Below the pieces are notes generated by a model. The model was not told the origin of the DNA. It ran no database searches and worked only from the letters and a program-made list of their open reading frames with translations. Shown here piece by piece: positions 32,801-41,114 of a stretch of DNA of 64,000 nt; positions within the stretch are counted from its first letter, which is position 1; each line of letters starts with the position of its first letter. Made by a program: the position numbers and the translations under genes. Source of the DNA: Streptomyces hundungensis (GTDB taxonomy: Bacteria > Actinomycetota > Actinomycetes > Streptomycetales > Streptomycetaceae); the NCBI RefSeq assembly GCF_003627815.1, contig NZ_CP032698.1, positions 1,798,001-1,862,000 of the forward strand, in the 5' to 3' direction.

Positions 32801-34615
32801 TCAGCGCTTTCCACTCGGATGGACCACGAGTGCGGAGCCGCCGCCGCGCCGCACCGTCTCGGCCGCCGCGAGCCAGCGCCCGTCGGGCAGGCGCTGCACC
32901 CCGGTCGCCGCCCCGATCTCCGGGTTCAGCGAGAAGGAGTGCCCGAGCGCTTCCAGACGGCCCCTCAACACGCTGTCGTAGAGGGCGGGTTCGAGCTCGG
33001 TGCGGGCCGCGTTGCGCTGGCTGGCACGCGGCGCCGCGATGGCGTCGACCAGCGGCAGGCCCCGGTCCAGGTGGTTGGTGAGGGTTTGCAGGACGGTGGT
33101 GATGATGGTCGCGCCGCCCGGCGAGCCGAGCGCGAGCACCGGCTTGCCGTGCCGGTCGAGCACGATCGTCGGCGAGATGGAGGAGCGGGGCCGCTTGCCG
33201 GGGCCCGGCAGGTTCGGGTCGTGGACGGCCGGGTTGGCCGGGGCGAAGGAGAAGTCGGTGAGTTCGTTGTTGAGCAGGAAGCCCCGGCCGGGCACGGTGA
33301 TGGCGCTGCCGCCGGTCTGCTCGATGGTGAGGGTGTACGCGACGACGTTGCCCCACTTGTCGGCGACCGTCAGATGGGTGGTGTTGTCACCCTCGTACGT
33401 GGTCGGGGACGCCACACCGGAGGTGCCGCACGGCGCGGGACGGCTCGGGTCGCCGGGCGCGAGGGGGCTGGTGAGGACGGCGTCGTCCTTGATGAGGCAG
33501 GCCCGGGAGTCGGCGAAGCGCTGCGAGAGCAGCCCCTTGGTGGGCACCTTCTCGAAGGCCGGGTCGCCGACCCAGCGGCCCCGGTCGGCGAACGCGATCC
33601 GGCTCGCCTCGATGTAGTGGTGGAGGTACTGGACGTCCGAGGCCTTCGACAGATCGGTGCGCTCCAGGATGTTGAGCGCCTCGCCGACGGTGGTGCCGCC
33701 GGAGCTGGAGGGGGCCATGCCGTAGACGTCGAGACCCCGGTAGCCGACCTTGGTGGGCGCCCGGAACGTCGCCTCGTAGGCGCGCAGGTCCTTCTCGGTC
33801 AGGTCGCCGGGGCGCACCTTCCGGGTCGAGGCCGGATCGACGGGCGGCTTGCGGACGGTGCGGACGATGTCCGCGCCGATGTCGCCCCGGTAGAGTGCGC
33901 CGACGCCCTTGCGGCCCAACTCCTGGTAGGTGCGGGCCAGTTCGGGGTTCTTGAAGGTGGAGCCGACCACGGGCAGCCGGCCGCCCGGCAGGAACAGTTT
34001 GGCGGTGTCGGGGAAGTCCGCGAACCGGGCCTGGTTGTCCTTGGTCTGCGAGCGGAAGGTGTCGTCCACGGTGAACCCGTCGCGCGCGATGCGTTCCGCG
34101 GGCTTCAGGAGCGTCCCGAGCGACTTGCTGCCCCAGGCGTGCAGGGCGCGGTCCCAGGTGGCCGGGGTCCCGGGGGTGCCGACGCCGAGGCCGCTGGTCA
34201 CCGCGTCCGCGAAGGGCAGCGGCTTGCCGTTCTCCAGGAAGAGCGAGGACGTGGCGGAGGCGGGCGCGGTCTCGCGTCCGTCGAGGGTGTGCACGGAGCG
34301 GGACGCCGCGTCGTAGTAGACGAAGTAGCCGCCTCCTCCGATGCCCGAGGAGTACGGCTCGGTGACGCCGAGGGCCGCGGCGGTGGCGACGGCCGCGTCC
34401 ACCGCGTTGCCGCCCTCGCGCAGGACTTCGATCCCGGCGGCGGACGCGTCGGCGTCCACGCTGGAGACCGCTCCCCCGTAGCCGACGGCCTCGGGCACCT
34501 TGGCGGGGGTGCGGCCGGGTGGCGCCGCCGTCGTGGGCGGGGCCGCCGCGACCGAGGCCGCCACCGCGGCCGCCGCGGCGAGGAGGGACAGGGTGCGGAC
34601 AGCAGGACGACGCAT
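32801..34615 (-). CDS. ggt: Secreted gamma-glutamyltransferase
   Basis: 604 residues. Signal peptide (RTLSLLAAAAAVAASVAAA), large-subunit motifs GNAVDAAVATAAALGV and SGIGGGGYFVYYD, and the autocleavage/nucleophile Thr in EGDNTTHLTVAD, followed by small-subunit GGATIITTVLQTL. Cleaves glutathione and other gamma-glutamyl compounds outside the membrane. ATG 34615 has GGGAGG 6 bp upstream. Confidence 0.94.
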   Translation of the reverse strand: MRRPAVRTLSLLAAAAAVAASVAAAPPTTAAPPGRTPAKVPEAVGYGGAVSSVDADASAAGIEVLREGGNAVDAAVATAAALGVTEPYSSGIGGGGYFVYYDAASRSVHTLDGRETAPASATSSLFLENGKPLPFADAVTSGLGVGTPGTPATWDRALHAWGSKSLGTLLKPAERIARDGFTVDDTFRSQTKDNQARFADFPDTAKLFLPGGRLPVVGSTFKNPELARTYQELGRKGVGALYRGDIGADIVRTVRKPPVDPASTRKVRPGDLTEKDLRAYEATFRAPTKVGYRGLDVYGMAPSSSGGTTVGEALNILERTDLSKASDVQYLHHYIEASRIAFADRGRWVGDPAFEKVPTKGLLSQRFADSRACLIKDDAVLTSPLAPGDPSRPAPCGTSGVASPTTYEGDNTTHLTVADKWGNVVAYTLTIEQTGGSAITVPGRGFLLNNELTDFSFAPANPAVHDPNLPGPGKRPRSSISPTIVLDRHGKPVLALGSPGGATIITTVLQTLTNHLDRGLPLVDAIAAPRASQRNAARTELEPALYDSVLRGRLEALGHSFSLNPEIGAATGVQRLPDGRWLAAAETVRRGGGSALVVHPSGKR

Positions 34616-34717
34616 GCATACCTCCCGTAGGCGAACGTCCGCAGCGTAACGCCGCCCCCTTGGCGGCGTCATGAGCACGCCGAACACGGACGCGAACTCC
34701 CGCTAGCATGCGCGCAC

Positions 34718-35461
34718 ATGAACGACGACGTACGCAACATCGTCCTCGGCGTGGTGGCCGCCGGCATCAGCGCGGCCTGCGGCTGGCTCGGCCGCACCTA
34801 TCTGTGGCGGCGCGGGCTCCGCCGTCGCCAGGCCTTCTTCGGGCTGCCCACCCACTCGCAGTGCCTGCTCGTCGTCAACCGCGACGCGGCGCGCGAGGGC
34901 GCGGTGCACCGCTTCGACGTCTTCGCCCTGCTCGAACTCGCCTCGCTGATCAAGGATTGCGGGGCGCACGCCCAGATCATCCAGCACGATCTCGCGCAGC
35001 AGGGCTTCGGCGAGCGCACCGAGTTCTGTCTGGGCGGGCCCTACTCCAACCGCCGGATGGCGGCCCACCTCGCCTCCCTGCTGCCCGGGGTGCGGATGAA
35101 CGTGGACGCCGAGCCGGGCCCCGACCGCGGCGCCTTCCAGATCGGCTCCGAGCGCTACCGCCTGGAGAACGGCGTCGTCGAGTACGTGCTCCTGGCCCGG
35201 GTCACCCCGGCCGAGGACTCGCGTCCGGTGTTCCTGTTCTGCGGCCAGTCCGCGATCACCAACCAGGCCGCCACCCGCTATCTGGCCCGCAACGCCGAGA
35301 AACTCGCCCGCAAGCACGGCAACGGCTCGTTCTGTCTGCTCCTCAAGGTCGTCAACTCCCATGCGTACGGGCCCGATGTGGTGGAGCTGGTCGCCGATGT
35401 GACCCGGGCCGCGCAGCAGCCGGTCCCGCCGGTCCGGACCTCGCACCGCGCTTCGGGTTAA
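34718..35461 (+). CDS. Uncharacterised membrane-anchored protein
   Basis: 247 residues. One N-terminal membrane helix (NIVLGVVAAGISAACGWLG) followed by WRRGLRRR, then a soluble domain with CLLVVNRDA, FCLGGPYSNRRMAAHL and FLFCGQSAITNQAATRYLAR. It resembles a conserved actinobacterial family of unknown function. The stop TAA shares bases with the convergent P450 stop (TTAA at 35458-35461). Confidence 0.75.
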   Translation: MNDDVRNIVLGVVAAGISAACGWLGRTYLWRRGLRRRQAFFGLPTHSQCLLVVNRDAAREGAVHRFDVFALLELASLIKDCGAHAQIIQHDLAQQGFGERTEFCLGGPYSNRRMAAHLASLLPGVRMNVDAEPGPDRGAFQIGSERYRLENGVVEYVLLARVTPAEDSRPVFLFCGQSAITNQAATRYLARNAEKLARKHGNGSFCLLLKVVNSHAYGPDVVELVADVTRAAQQPVPPVRTSHRASG

Positions 35462-36690
35462 CTCACGCGTACATCAAGGGATTTGACGCCGTTGATGAAG
35501 TTGGAGACGAGCCGGCGCGGCGGCGCGGCGAGTTCCGTGCGGGGCAGCACGCGCAGCGCCTCCTCGTGCAGCACCCTCAGTTGTAGTCGCGCGAAGGGCG
35601 CGCCGAGGCAGAGGTGCGGGCCGTCGCCGAACGAGACGTGGGGGTTGGGGCTGCGGGCCAGGTCGAGGCGGTGCGGGTCGGTGAAGACGCGTTCGTCGTG
35701 GTTGGCGGAGGCGTGGAAGACGACGACCTTGTCGCCGGCCGCGACGGGCTGCCCGGCGAGCACGGTGGCGTGGCCGGCGGTCCGGCGAAAGCTCAGCACC
35801 GGCGGATGCCACCGCAGGAGTTCCTCGATCGCGACGTCCACCGCGACCTGGCCGTTGGTCAACTTGGCGCGCTCATGCGGGTGTTCGGCCAGGGCCAGCA
35901 GTCCGCCGGGGGCGGCCGCGCGCACGGTGTCGTTGCCGGCCACGGTCAGCAGGAAGAAGAACATCTCCAGCTCGGCGTCGGCGAGTTCGGCATGGGCGAG
36001 CGAGGTCATGAGGTCGTCGGCCGGCCGCTCGCGTTTGTGAGCGGCGAGCTCCTGGGCGTACCCGAACATGTCCGCCAGCATCGCGGGAGAGCGCGGATTG
36101 ACCGGCCGCCCGTCGGCGCCCAGGACCGGCGGCTCGTCCGGGTCCTGGTAGGCGATGACCCGCTCGGTCCACTCCAGCAGGAGCCCCCGGTCGCCCGGCG
36201 GCACCCCGAGCAGATCGGCGAGGTTGAGCAGGGCGTAGTCGTCGGTGACGGCGGCCACCAGGTCGACCACCCCGTCCTCGGCCTGGTCGCGGGCCCGGGT
36301 GAGCAGCGCGCGGGCCCGCTCGCGCACCAGCGCCTCGAACCGCTCGATGCGGCCCGGGGTGAAGGCGCGGCTCACCAGGCGGCGCAGGGAGCCGTGGTGC
36401 GGGGGGTCCTGGTTGAGCATCATCCGGCGGATGAACGGCAGGTCCCCGGGGTCGGGGTCGCGGATCTGGGTGGCGCCGAGCGTCGAGGAGAAGGTGCCCG
36501 CGTCCTTGAGGACCGCGACCACGTCCGCGTGCCGGGTGACCGCCCAGAAGCCGGGCCCGGCCGGCCAGCCGAGGACCTCGGGTTCGGCCTGCCACGCGAC
36601 CGGGTGGTGGTCGCGCAGCTCGCGGTAGGCGGCGTGGGGCGGCCCGGCGGCGTACCGCCGGGGGTCGAAGACGTCGGGGAGCTCAGCCAT
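35458..36690 (-). CDS. Cytochrome P450
   Basis: 410 residues. The heme-thiolate signature FGDGPHLCLGAPFARLQL contains the Cys ligand; ExxR is EELLRW; the oxygen-activating I-helix reads TVAGNDTVRAA (Asn-Asp-Thr rather than Glu/Asp-Thr after AG). Bacterial class I-type, requiring ferredoxin and reductase that are not encoded nearby. Starts 11 bp after the alpha/beta-hydrolase stop, same operon. Substrate unknown. Confidence 0.93.
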   Translation of the reverse strand: MAELPDVFDPRRYAAGPPHAAYRELRDHHPVAWQAEPEVLGWPAGPGFWAVTRHADVVAVLKDAGTFSSTLGATQIRDPDPGDLPFIRRMMLNQDPPHHGSLRRLVSRAFTPGRIERFEALVRERARALLTRARDQAEDGVVDLVAAVTDDYALLNLADLLGVPPGDRGLLLEWTERVIAYQDPDEPPVLGADGRPVNPRSPAMLADMFGYAQELAAHKRERPADDLMTSLAHAELADAELEMFFFLLTVAGNDTVRAAAPGGLLALAEHPHERAKLTNGQVAVDVAIEELLRWHPPVLSFRRTAGHATVLAGQPVAAGDKVVVFHASANHDERVFTDPHRLDLARSPNPHVSFGDGPHLCLGAPFARLQLRVLHEEALRVLPRTELAAPPRRLVSNFINGVKSLDVRVS

Positions 36691-36701
36691 GGCGCACGGG
36701 G

Positions 36702-37475
36702 TCAGACATGGTCGGCCCGCAGGAAGTCCTCGACGGTACGGATCAGCTCCAGCGGTGTCTCGTCCATGGCGTGGTGGCCCGCGAAGGGCAGCTCGACGAG
36801 CTGGCCCGCCGGGTACCAGCGCAGCCAGGTACCGCGCAGGAACTCGGCGTTGATGGCGGGGTCGAGGGCGCCGCACACCGCGAGCGCGGGCACCGGGGAG
36901 CCCTCGGTCTCCTCGTGGAAGTCCTCGCCCGACCAGGAGTCGAGCCAAGCGCGGAACGCCTTGGGGTCGCTGCGCTCCACCGAACGCCAGGTCATCCGGT
37001 CGAGCCAGGCGTCGGGGCGGTTGCCACCCGTAGTGAGGTCGATGATGGCCCGGCGCTTGGCCGGGTACTCGGCGGCCTCGGTGAACAGGGCCCGGGTCTC
37101 CTTGTCCATCGGCATGCCGCTGGCCGGGACCGGCGATATCCCGACCATCCGCCGCACCCGGTCGGGGGCCGCGGCCAGGACGCGCTGGACCACGGCGCCG
37201 CCCATGGAGTGGCCGATCAGCGAGAAGCGGTGCCAGCCCAGCCGGTCGGCGAGCGCCAGGACGTCCAGGGCGCCCTCGCTCGTGGTGAACGCGCCGGAGG
37301 CGTACCGGGCCTCTCCGTAGCCGCGCAGATCGACGAAGGCGTAGGTGAAGACGGCGGCGTCGAGGTCGGGCAGCACGGCGGCGTAGTCGCCGCGGTCGGC
37401 GAGCCAGCCGTGCACGGCGACGACCCGGTGGGGGCCGTCGCCGTGGAGGGTGTGGGGCAGCGTGAATCCGGCCAT
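36702..37475 (-). CDS. Alpha/beta-fold hydrolase
   Basis: 257 residues. Nucleophile elbow GHSMGGAV, oxyanion HGWL, acid CGALDPAI and His in GHHAMDE. Probably an esterase or lactonase; substrate unknown. ATG 37475 is chosen for CGGAG 5 bp upstream; GTG 37481 is the alternative. Upstream of the P450 in the same transcript. Confidence 0.85.
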   Translation of the reverse strand: MAGFTLPHTLHGDGPHRVVAVHGWLADRGDYAAVLPDLDAAVFTYAFVDLRGYGEARYASGAFTTSEGALDVLALADRLGWHRFSLIGHSMGGAVVQRVLAAAPDRVRRMVGISPVPASGMPMDKETRALFTEAAEYPAKRRAIIDLTTGGNRPDAWLDRMTWRSVERSDPKAFRAWLDSWSGEDFHEETEGSPVPALAVCGALDPAINAEFLRGTWLRWYPAGQLVELPFAGHHAMDETPLELIRTVEDFLRADHV

Positions 37476-37590
37476 GGGCACTCCGATTCCGGGCAGCGGT
37501 CGTCGGCGTACGTGCTCGCGGTGGTGCTGTCGGCGTGCGAGACGTACGCGTACACGGTGGCGGTCGCCCTGCCACGAGGCAAGAAGCCGG

Positions 37591-38217
37591 TCAGAACTGC
37601 CAGGGGCTGTCGGCCGGTTCCGCCGTACGGTCCTCGACGATCACCTCGGCGGGAGCCAGTCGCCGCACCGCGTCGAGCATGTCGGTGGCGTCGAAGTCGA
37701 AGATCTGCTCCTCGAAGCAGAGCCCGTGCGCGCCCTTGGTCCGGCCGAGCACGGGCGCGAGGCGCCGGTACATCGAGCGCGGGTGGCTGAGGTAGGGCAG
37801 CGCGGGCGAGCGCAGGTCCACGACGAGGAAGCGGCGCACCTTCGCCCCCGTGCGCACGGCGACCGCGCTCACGACACGCACCTCGTCCCAGTCGGTGCGG
37901 CCCGCGAGCCAGGTCGGCAGCCGCACGGTGAACGCGTCGGCGTCCACGTCGAGCCGGAGCGGGCGCAGCAGATAGCCCGTGAAGGTGACCGCGGCGAACA
38001 GGAGGAACAGGCCCATGACGGCCATCACGCGGCCGGCGACCACTCCGTTGGGGCCCTCGAAGACGGCGGCCGTGGTGTCCGCCCAGAGGACGGCGGCCCC
38101 GATCGCGGTCAGCGGCACCCAGATCAGGGCGCGCCGCAACCGCAGGACGGTCGAGGCCGCGGCGGGCCGCGTCGCGTCGGCTGAATTCTCCACAGGGATC
38201 TCCACGGGGTTCTCCAC
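37591..38217 (-). CDS. Membrane protein with PH-like domain
   Basis: 208 residues. Two membrane segments (ALIWVPLTAIGAAVLW, VMAVMGLFLLFAAVTFTGY) then a bacterial-PH-like beta domain (LRLDVDADAFTVRLP). The start is ambiguous: GTGGAG recurs at 38217, 38205 and 38193, and each GGAG could serve the next GTG. I use the first. Confidence 0.72.
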   Translation of the reverse strand: MENPVEIPVENSADATRPAAASTVLRLRRALIWVPLTAIGAAVLWADTTAAVFEGPNGVVAGRVMAVMGLFLLFAAVTFTGYLLRPLRLDVDADAFTVRLPTWLAGRTDWDEVRVVSAVAVRTGAKVRRFLVVDLRSPALPYLSHPRSMYRRLAPVLGRTKGAHGLCFEEQIFDFDATDMLDAVRRLAPAEVIVEDRTAEPADSPWQF

Positions 38218-38311
38218 AGCCAGAGCTTGGTCTCTCGTGGAGCCGGACGCCAGGGGGTTACCCAGGGGTTTACTGAATCGAAGTCAACGCCTGGGGCAGG
38301 CCGCGCCCTCC

Positions 38312-38806
38312 TCAGGTCGGGCACGTCAGCGGGCTCAGCGGGCTCGGCCCTGCGGTGCCGTTGATGGTCACCCTGCGTTCCCGGTCCCTCACCACCGTCC
38401 GCAGGGCGGTGCAGGCGATCTGCCGCTGGGCGAGGGGGGTCAGACGGGATACGTCCTGGCCGAGCACGACCGTCACGGTGCTCCCGCTCACGCTCATCTT
38501 CAACGCGCCCTGGGCGGGCGGCAGTTCGGTCCCGAGGCCGGCCGCCCGCTCGTCCTGGTTCGGGCCCGCGAAGAGCAGCGGCAGGGGCGGCCGGGGGGCA
38601 CCCTCGCGCACCACGGGCATCAGCCCGTCGGGCCCCGTGAAGTAGAGCACGGTCGAGTCGTCGCTGGGCGGCATGGCCTGTGCGCTCGCCGGGTCGCCCA
38701 CCGCGATCACGTCGGTGGACTGGATGCCGCAGCCCGCCGCGAGGAGACCGGCGGGCAGCAGCGCGAGCGCCGCCACCGCGCGGGCCCCCGCGCTCACGGG
38801 CCTCAT
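38312..38806 (-). CDS. Small lipoprotein linked to a two-component system
   Basis: 164 residues. Lipobox LLAAGCGIQ gives a lipid-modified Cys; the rest has a GerMN-like flavour (STVLYFTGPDGLM) but is unassigned. ATG overlaps the sensor-kinase stop (ATGA), so it is the third gene of the regulator-kinase-lipoprotein operon and may act in signal sensing. Confidence 0.8.
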   Translation of the reverse strand: MRPVSAGARAVAALALLPAGLLAAGCGIQSTDVIAVGDPASAQAMPPSDDSTVLYFTGPDGLMPVVREGAPRPPLPLLFAGPNQDERAAGLGTELPPAQGALKMSVSGSTVTVVLGQDVSRLTPLAQRQIACTALRTVVRDRERRVTINGTAGPSPLSPLTCPT

Positions 38807-40341
38807 CGAGCCGCCTCGCCGGCCTCGGTGGCCCCGGCGGCTCCCGCGGCCTGGGCGGCCTCGGCCGCTTCCGCCGCTTCCGCCGCTTCCGCCGCTTCCG
38901 CCGCGAGCAGTCCGGTGGGGAGCTCGACCGTGAAGAGGGCCCCGCCGCCCGGCCCGTTCGTCGCCCGCACCGTGCCGCCGTGCAACCGGACGTTCTCCTG
39001 GGTGATGGCGAGGCCGAGGCCGCTGCCCGCCGAGCGGGTACGGGCCGCGTCGGCCTTGAAGAAGCGGTCGAAGATGTGCGGCAGTACGGCCGCGTCGATG
39101 CCGGGCCCGCCGTCCTCGACCTCCACCACCAGCGGCCCCTCGCCGACGGCCGGACGCAGCCGTACGGTCACCGGCTCGACCCCGTGCCGCAGGGCGTTGC
39201 CCACGAGGTTGGCCATTACGATGTCGAAGCGCCGTGGGTCGATCATCGCCCTTACTCCGTCCGGGAGTTGGGTACGGACGCGGTCCTGCCAGTGCCGTCG
39301 CTGGAGGGTCTTGCGGATGGTCTCGGCGACGTCGACCTCGTCGGGGTTGAGCTCGGCGGCCTTGGCGTCGAAGCGGGAGATCTCCATCAGGTCCTCGACG
39401 AGGGTGGCCAGCTTGCCGGTCTCGGCCGAGATCAGGCGCACCGCGCGCGCCGTGTCGGGGTCGAGCCCGTCGGCGTCCTCGTCCAGCACCTCGGTCACGG
39501 CGAGCATCCCCGCCAGCGGGGTGCGCAGTTCGTGGCTGACGTCCGAGGCGAAGCGCCTGGCCCGCGCCTCTGCCTTCTGCAACTCCTCGACGGATCGCTC
39601 CAGTTGCTCCGCCGACTCGTTGAACGTCCAGGCCAGGTCGGCGAGTTCGTCCGACCCCTTGACCTCGATCCGGGTGTCGAGTCTGCCCTTGCCCATGCTG
39701 CTGGCGGCCCGCCGCAGATCGCGCACCGGCCGCAGCACACTGCGCGCGGCGAGCAGCGCCGGCACCACGGCGACGGCGAGGGCGGGCAGCGCGCCGTTCT
39801 TGGCGGCCGAGACCATCGCCTGGATGGTGACGCTCTCCGTCCTGAGGTCCATCACGGCGTACAGGTACACCCCGCTGTGCTGCTCGCTGGAGCCGCGGTC
39901 GAACATCACCGGCATGCCGATGGTCAGATAGGGGGTGCCGTCCTGGATCACCCGCTGGAACGAGCCGTGCGCGTTGGCGTGCGTCTGGTTGCGCAGCTCG
40001 TCGGTGATCACGGTGGAGGTGGGCCGGCTGGTGGAGGAGGCGCGCAGGGTCCCGTACTCGGCGAACACGAACCACGGGTGCGGCTTGCCCGCCCTGGCCA
40101 GGCTTCGGCACGCGTTCTGGAGGGCCGCGGCGGAGGCGGGCAGCGCGAAGTACTCGTTGGCTATCTGTTCGCGGAACTGCTCGACGGCCTGGTCCTGGGC
40201 CTGTTTGAGGATGGCGGAGCGGGCCGACTGGTAGGTGAGGGCGGCGGTGGTGAGCGCGCTGACCGCGGCCACCAGCAGGAACGCGGCGATCAGCCGGGTG
40301 CGCAGTCCGGGGCGCAGGGAGCGGCGGACCGGGAACCTCAC
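38803..40341 (-). CDS. Sensor histidine kinase
   Basis: 512 residues. Two membrane helices flank an extracytoplasmic sensor domain of about 170 residues, followed by HAMP, HisKA (FASDVSHELRTPLAGM, phospho-His) and HATPase (MANLVGNALRHG, EDGGPGID, GSGLGLAI). The C-terminus is a low-complexity Glu-Ala-Ala tail coded by 9-bp repeats. GTG 40341 overlaps the regulator stop (GTGA). Confidence 0.92.
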   Translation of the reverse strand: MRFPVRRSLRPGLRTRLIAAFLLVAAVSALTTAALTYQSARSAILKQAQDQAVEQFREQIANEYFALPASAAALQNACRSLARAGKPHPWFVFAEYGTLRASSTSRPTSTVITDELRNQTHANAHGSFQRVIQDGTPYLTIGMPVMFDRGSSEQHSGVYLYAVMDLRTESVTIQAMVSAAKNGALPALAVAVVPALLAARSVLRPVRDLRRAASSMGKGRLDTRIEVKGSDELADLAWTFNESAEQLERSVEELQKAEARARRFASDVSHELRTPLAGMLAVTEVLDEDADGLDPDTARAVRLISAETGKLATLVEDLMEISRFDAKAAELNPDEVDVAETIRKTLQRRHWQDRVRTQLPDGVRAMIDPRRFDIVMANLVGNALRHGVEPVTVRLRPAVGEGPLVVEVEDGGPGIDAAVLPHIFDRFFKADAARTRSAGSGLGLAITQENVRLHGGTVRATNGPGGGALFTVELPTGLLAAEAAEAAEAAEAAEAAQAAGAAGATEAGEAAR

Positions 40342-41027
40342 AGCGGCCCGAAGCGGTAGCCGAAGCCGCGCACGGTCTGGATGTAGCGGGGTGCGCCGTC
40401 GGGGCCCGCGGTGTCGCCGAGCTTCTGGCGCAGCCGCCGCACACACGCGTCGACCAGCCGGGCGTCACCGTGGTAGCTGTGCTCCCACACCGATTCCAGG
40501 AGCTGCTGACGGCTGAAGACCTGCTCGGGCGAGGCCGCCAGGTGCAGCAGGAGCTTCAGTTCGGAAGGGGCGAGAGCGAGGCGTTCGCCGTTCTTCGCGG
40601 CGGTCAGACCGGCCCGGTCCAGGGCGAGTTCACCGTGGACCTCGGGGCCACCGCGGGTGACGGGGTCGGCGAGGCGGCGCAGTACGGCGCGGATGCGGGC
40701 CTCGATGACCTCGGTGCGGGCGGGCTTGACGATGTAGTCGTCGGCGCCTGCCTCCAGGCCGATCACCACGTCGAAGTCGTCGCCGCGCGCGGTGAGCATG
40801 ATGATCGGCAGCTGGCTGGTCTCGCGTATCCGGCGGCAGACCTGGACGCCGTTCATGCCGGGCAGCATCAGGTCGAGCAGCACCAGTTCGGGGTGGAAGG
40901 ACGTGAGCGCTGCGAGTCCTGCCTCGCCGGTCCCGGCCGTCAGCACCTCGTGGCCGCGGCGGCGCAGCCCGAGTTCGACCCCTTCGCGGACGGAGGGGTC
41001 GTCTTCTATGAGGAGCACGCGGGGCAT
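40338..41027 (-). CDS. OmpR-family response regulator
   Basis: 229 residues. The receiver domain has the acidic pocket IEDD and phosphoacceptor Asp52 (LLDLMLPG), Thr in IMLTARG and Lys in IVKPA; the C-terminal winged helix contains RQQLLESVWEHS and VRRLRQKLG. It partners the adjacent kinase. GATACT 8-13 bp before the ATG suggests a very short leader. A 30-bp duplication sits upstream. Confidence 0.93.
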   Translation of the reverse strand: MPRVLLIEDDPSVREGVELGLRRRGHEVLTAGTGEAGLAALTSFHPELVLLDLMLPGMNGVQVCRRIRETSQLPIIMLTARGDDFDVVIGLEAGADDYIVKPARTEVIEARIRAVLRRLADPVTRGGPEVHGELALDRAGLTAAKNGERLALAPSELKLLLHLAASPEQVFSRQQLLESVWEHSYHGDARLVDACVRRLRQKLGDTAGPDGAPRYIQTVRGFGYRFGPL

Positions 41028-41056
41028 GGTCGTCAGTATCCCAACCGTCTCGATCG

Positions 41057-41114
41057 TCCTGTCACCGGGCTCGATGCCTTCCGCTCTCCTGTCACCGGGC
41101 TCGATGCCTTCCGC
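41057..41114. repeat. 28-bp direct repeat, two copies with 30-bp period
   Basis: TCCTGTCACCGGGCTCGATG followed by CCTTCCGC occurs at 41057-41084 and 41087-41114. It spans the murJ stop and the region upstream of the response-regulator gene; the second copy includes the murJ stop. Confidence 0.8.

Noticed and set aside
35458..37475. P450 plus hydrolase as part of a secondary-metabolite cluster
   Set aside because: No polyketide, NRPS, terpene or RiPP core gene is nearby; the pair stands alone.
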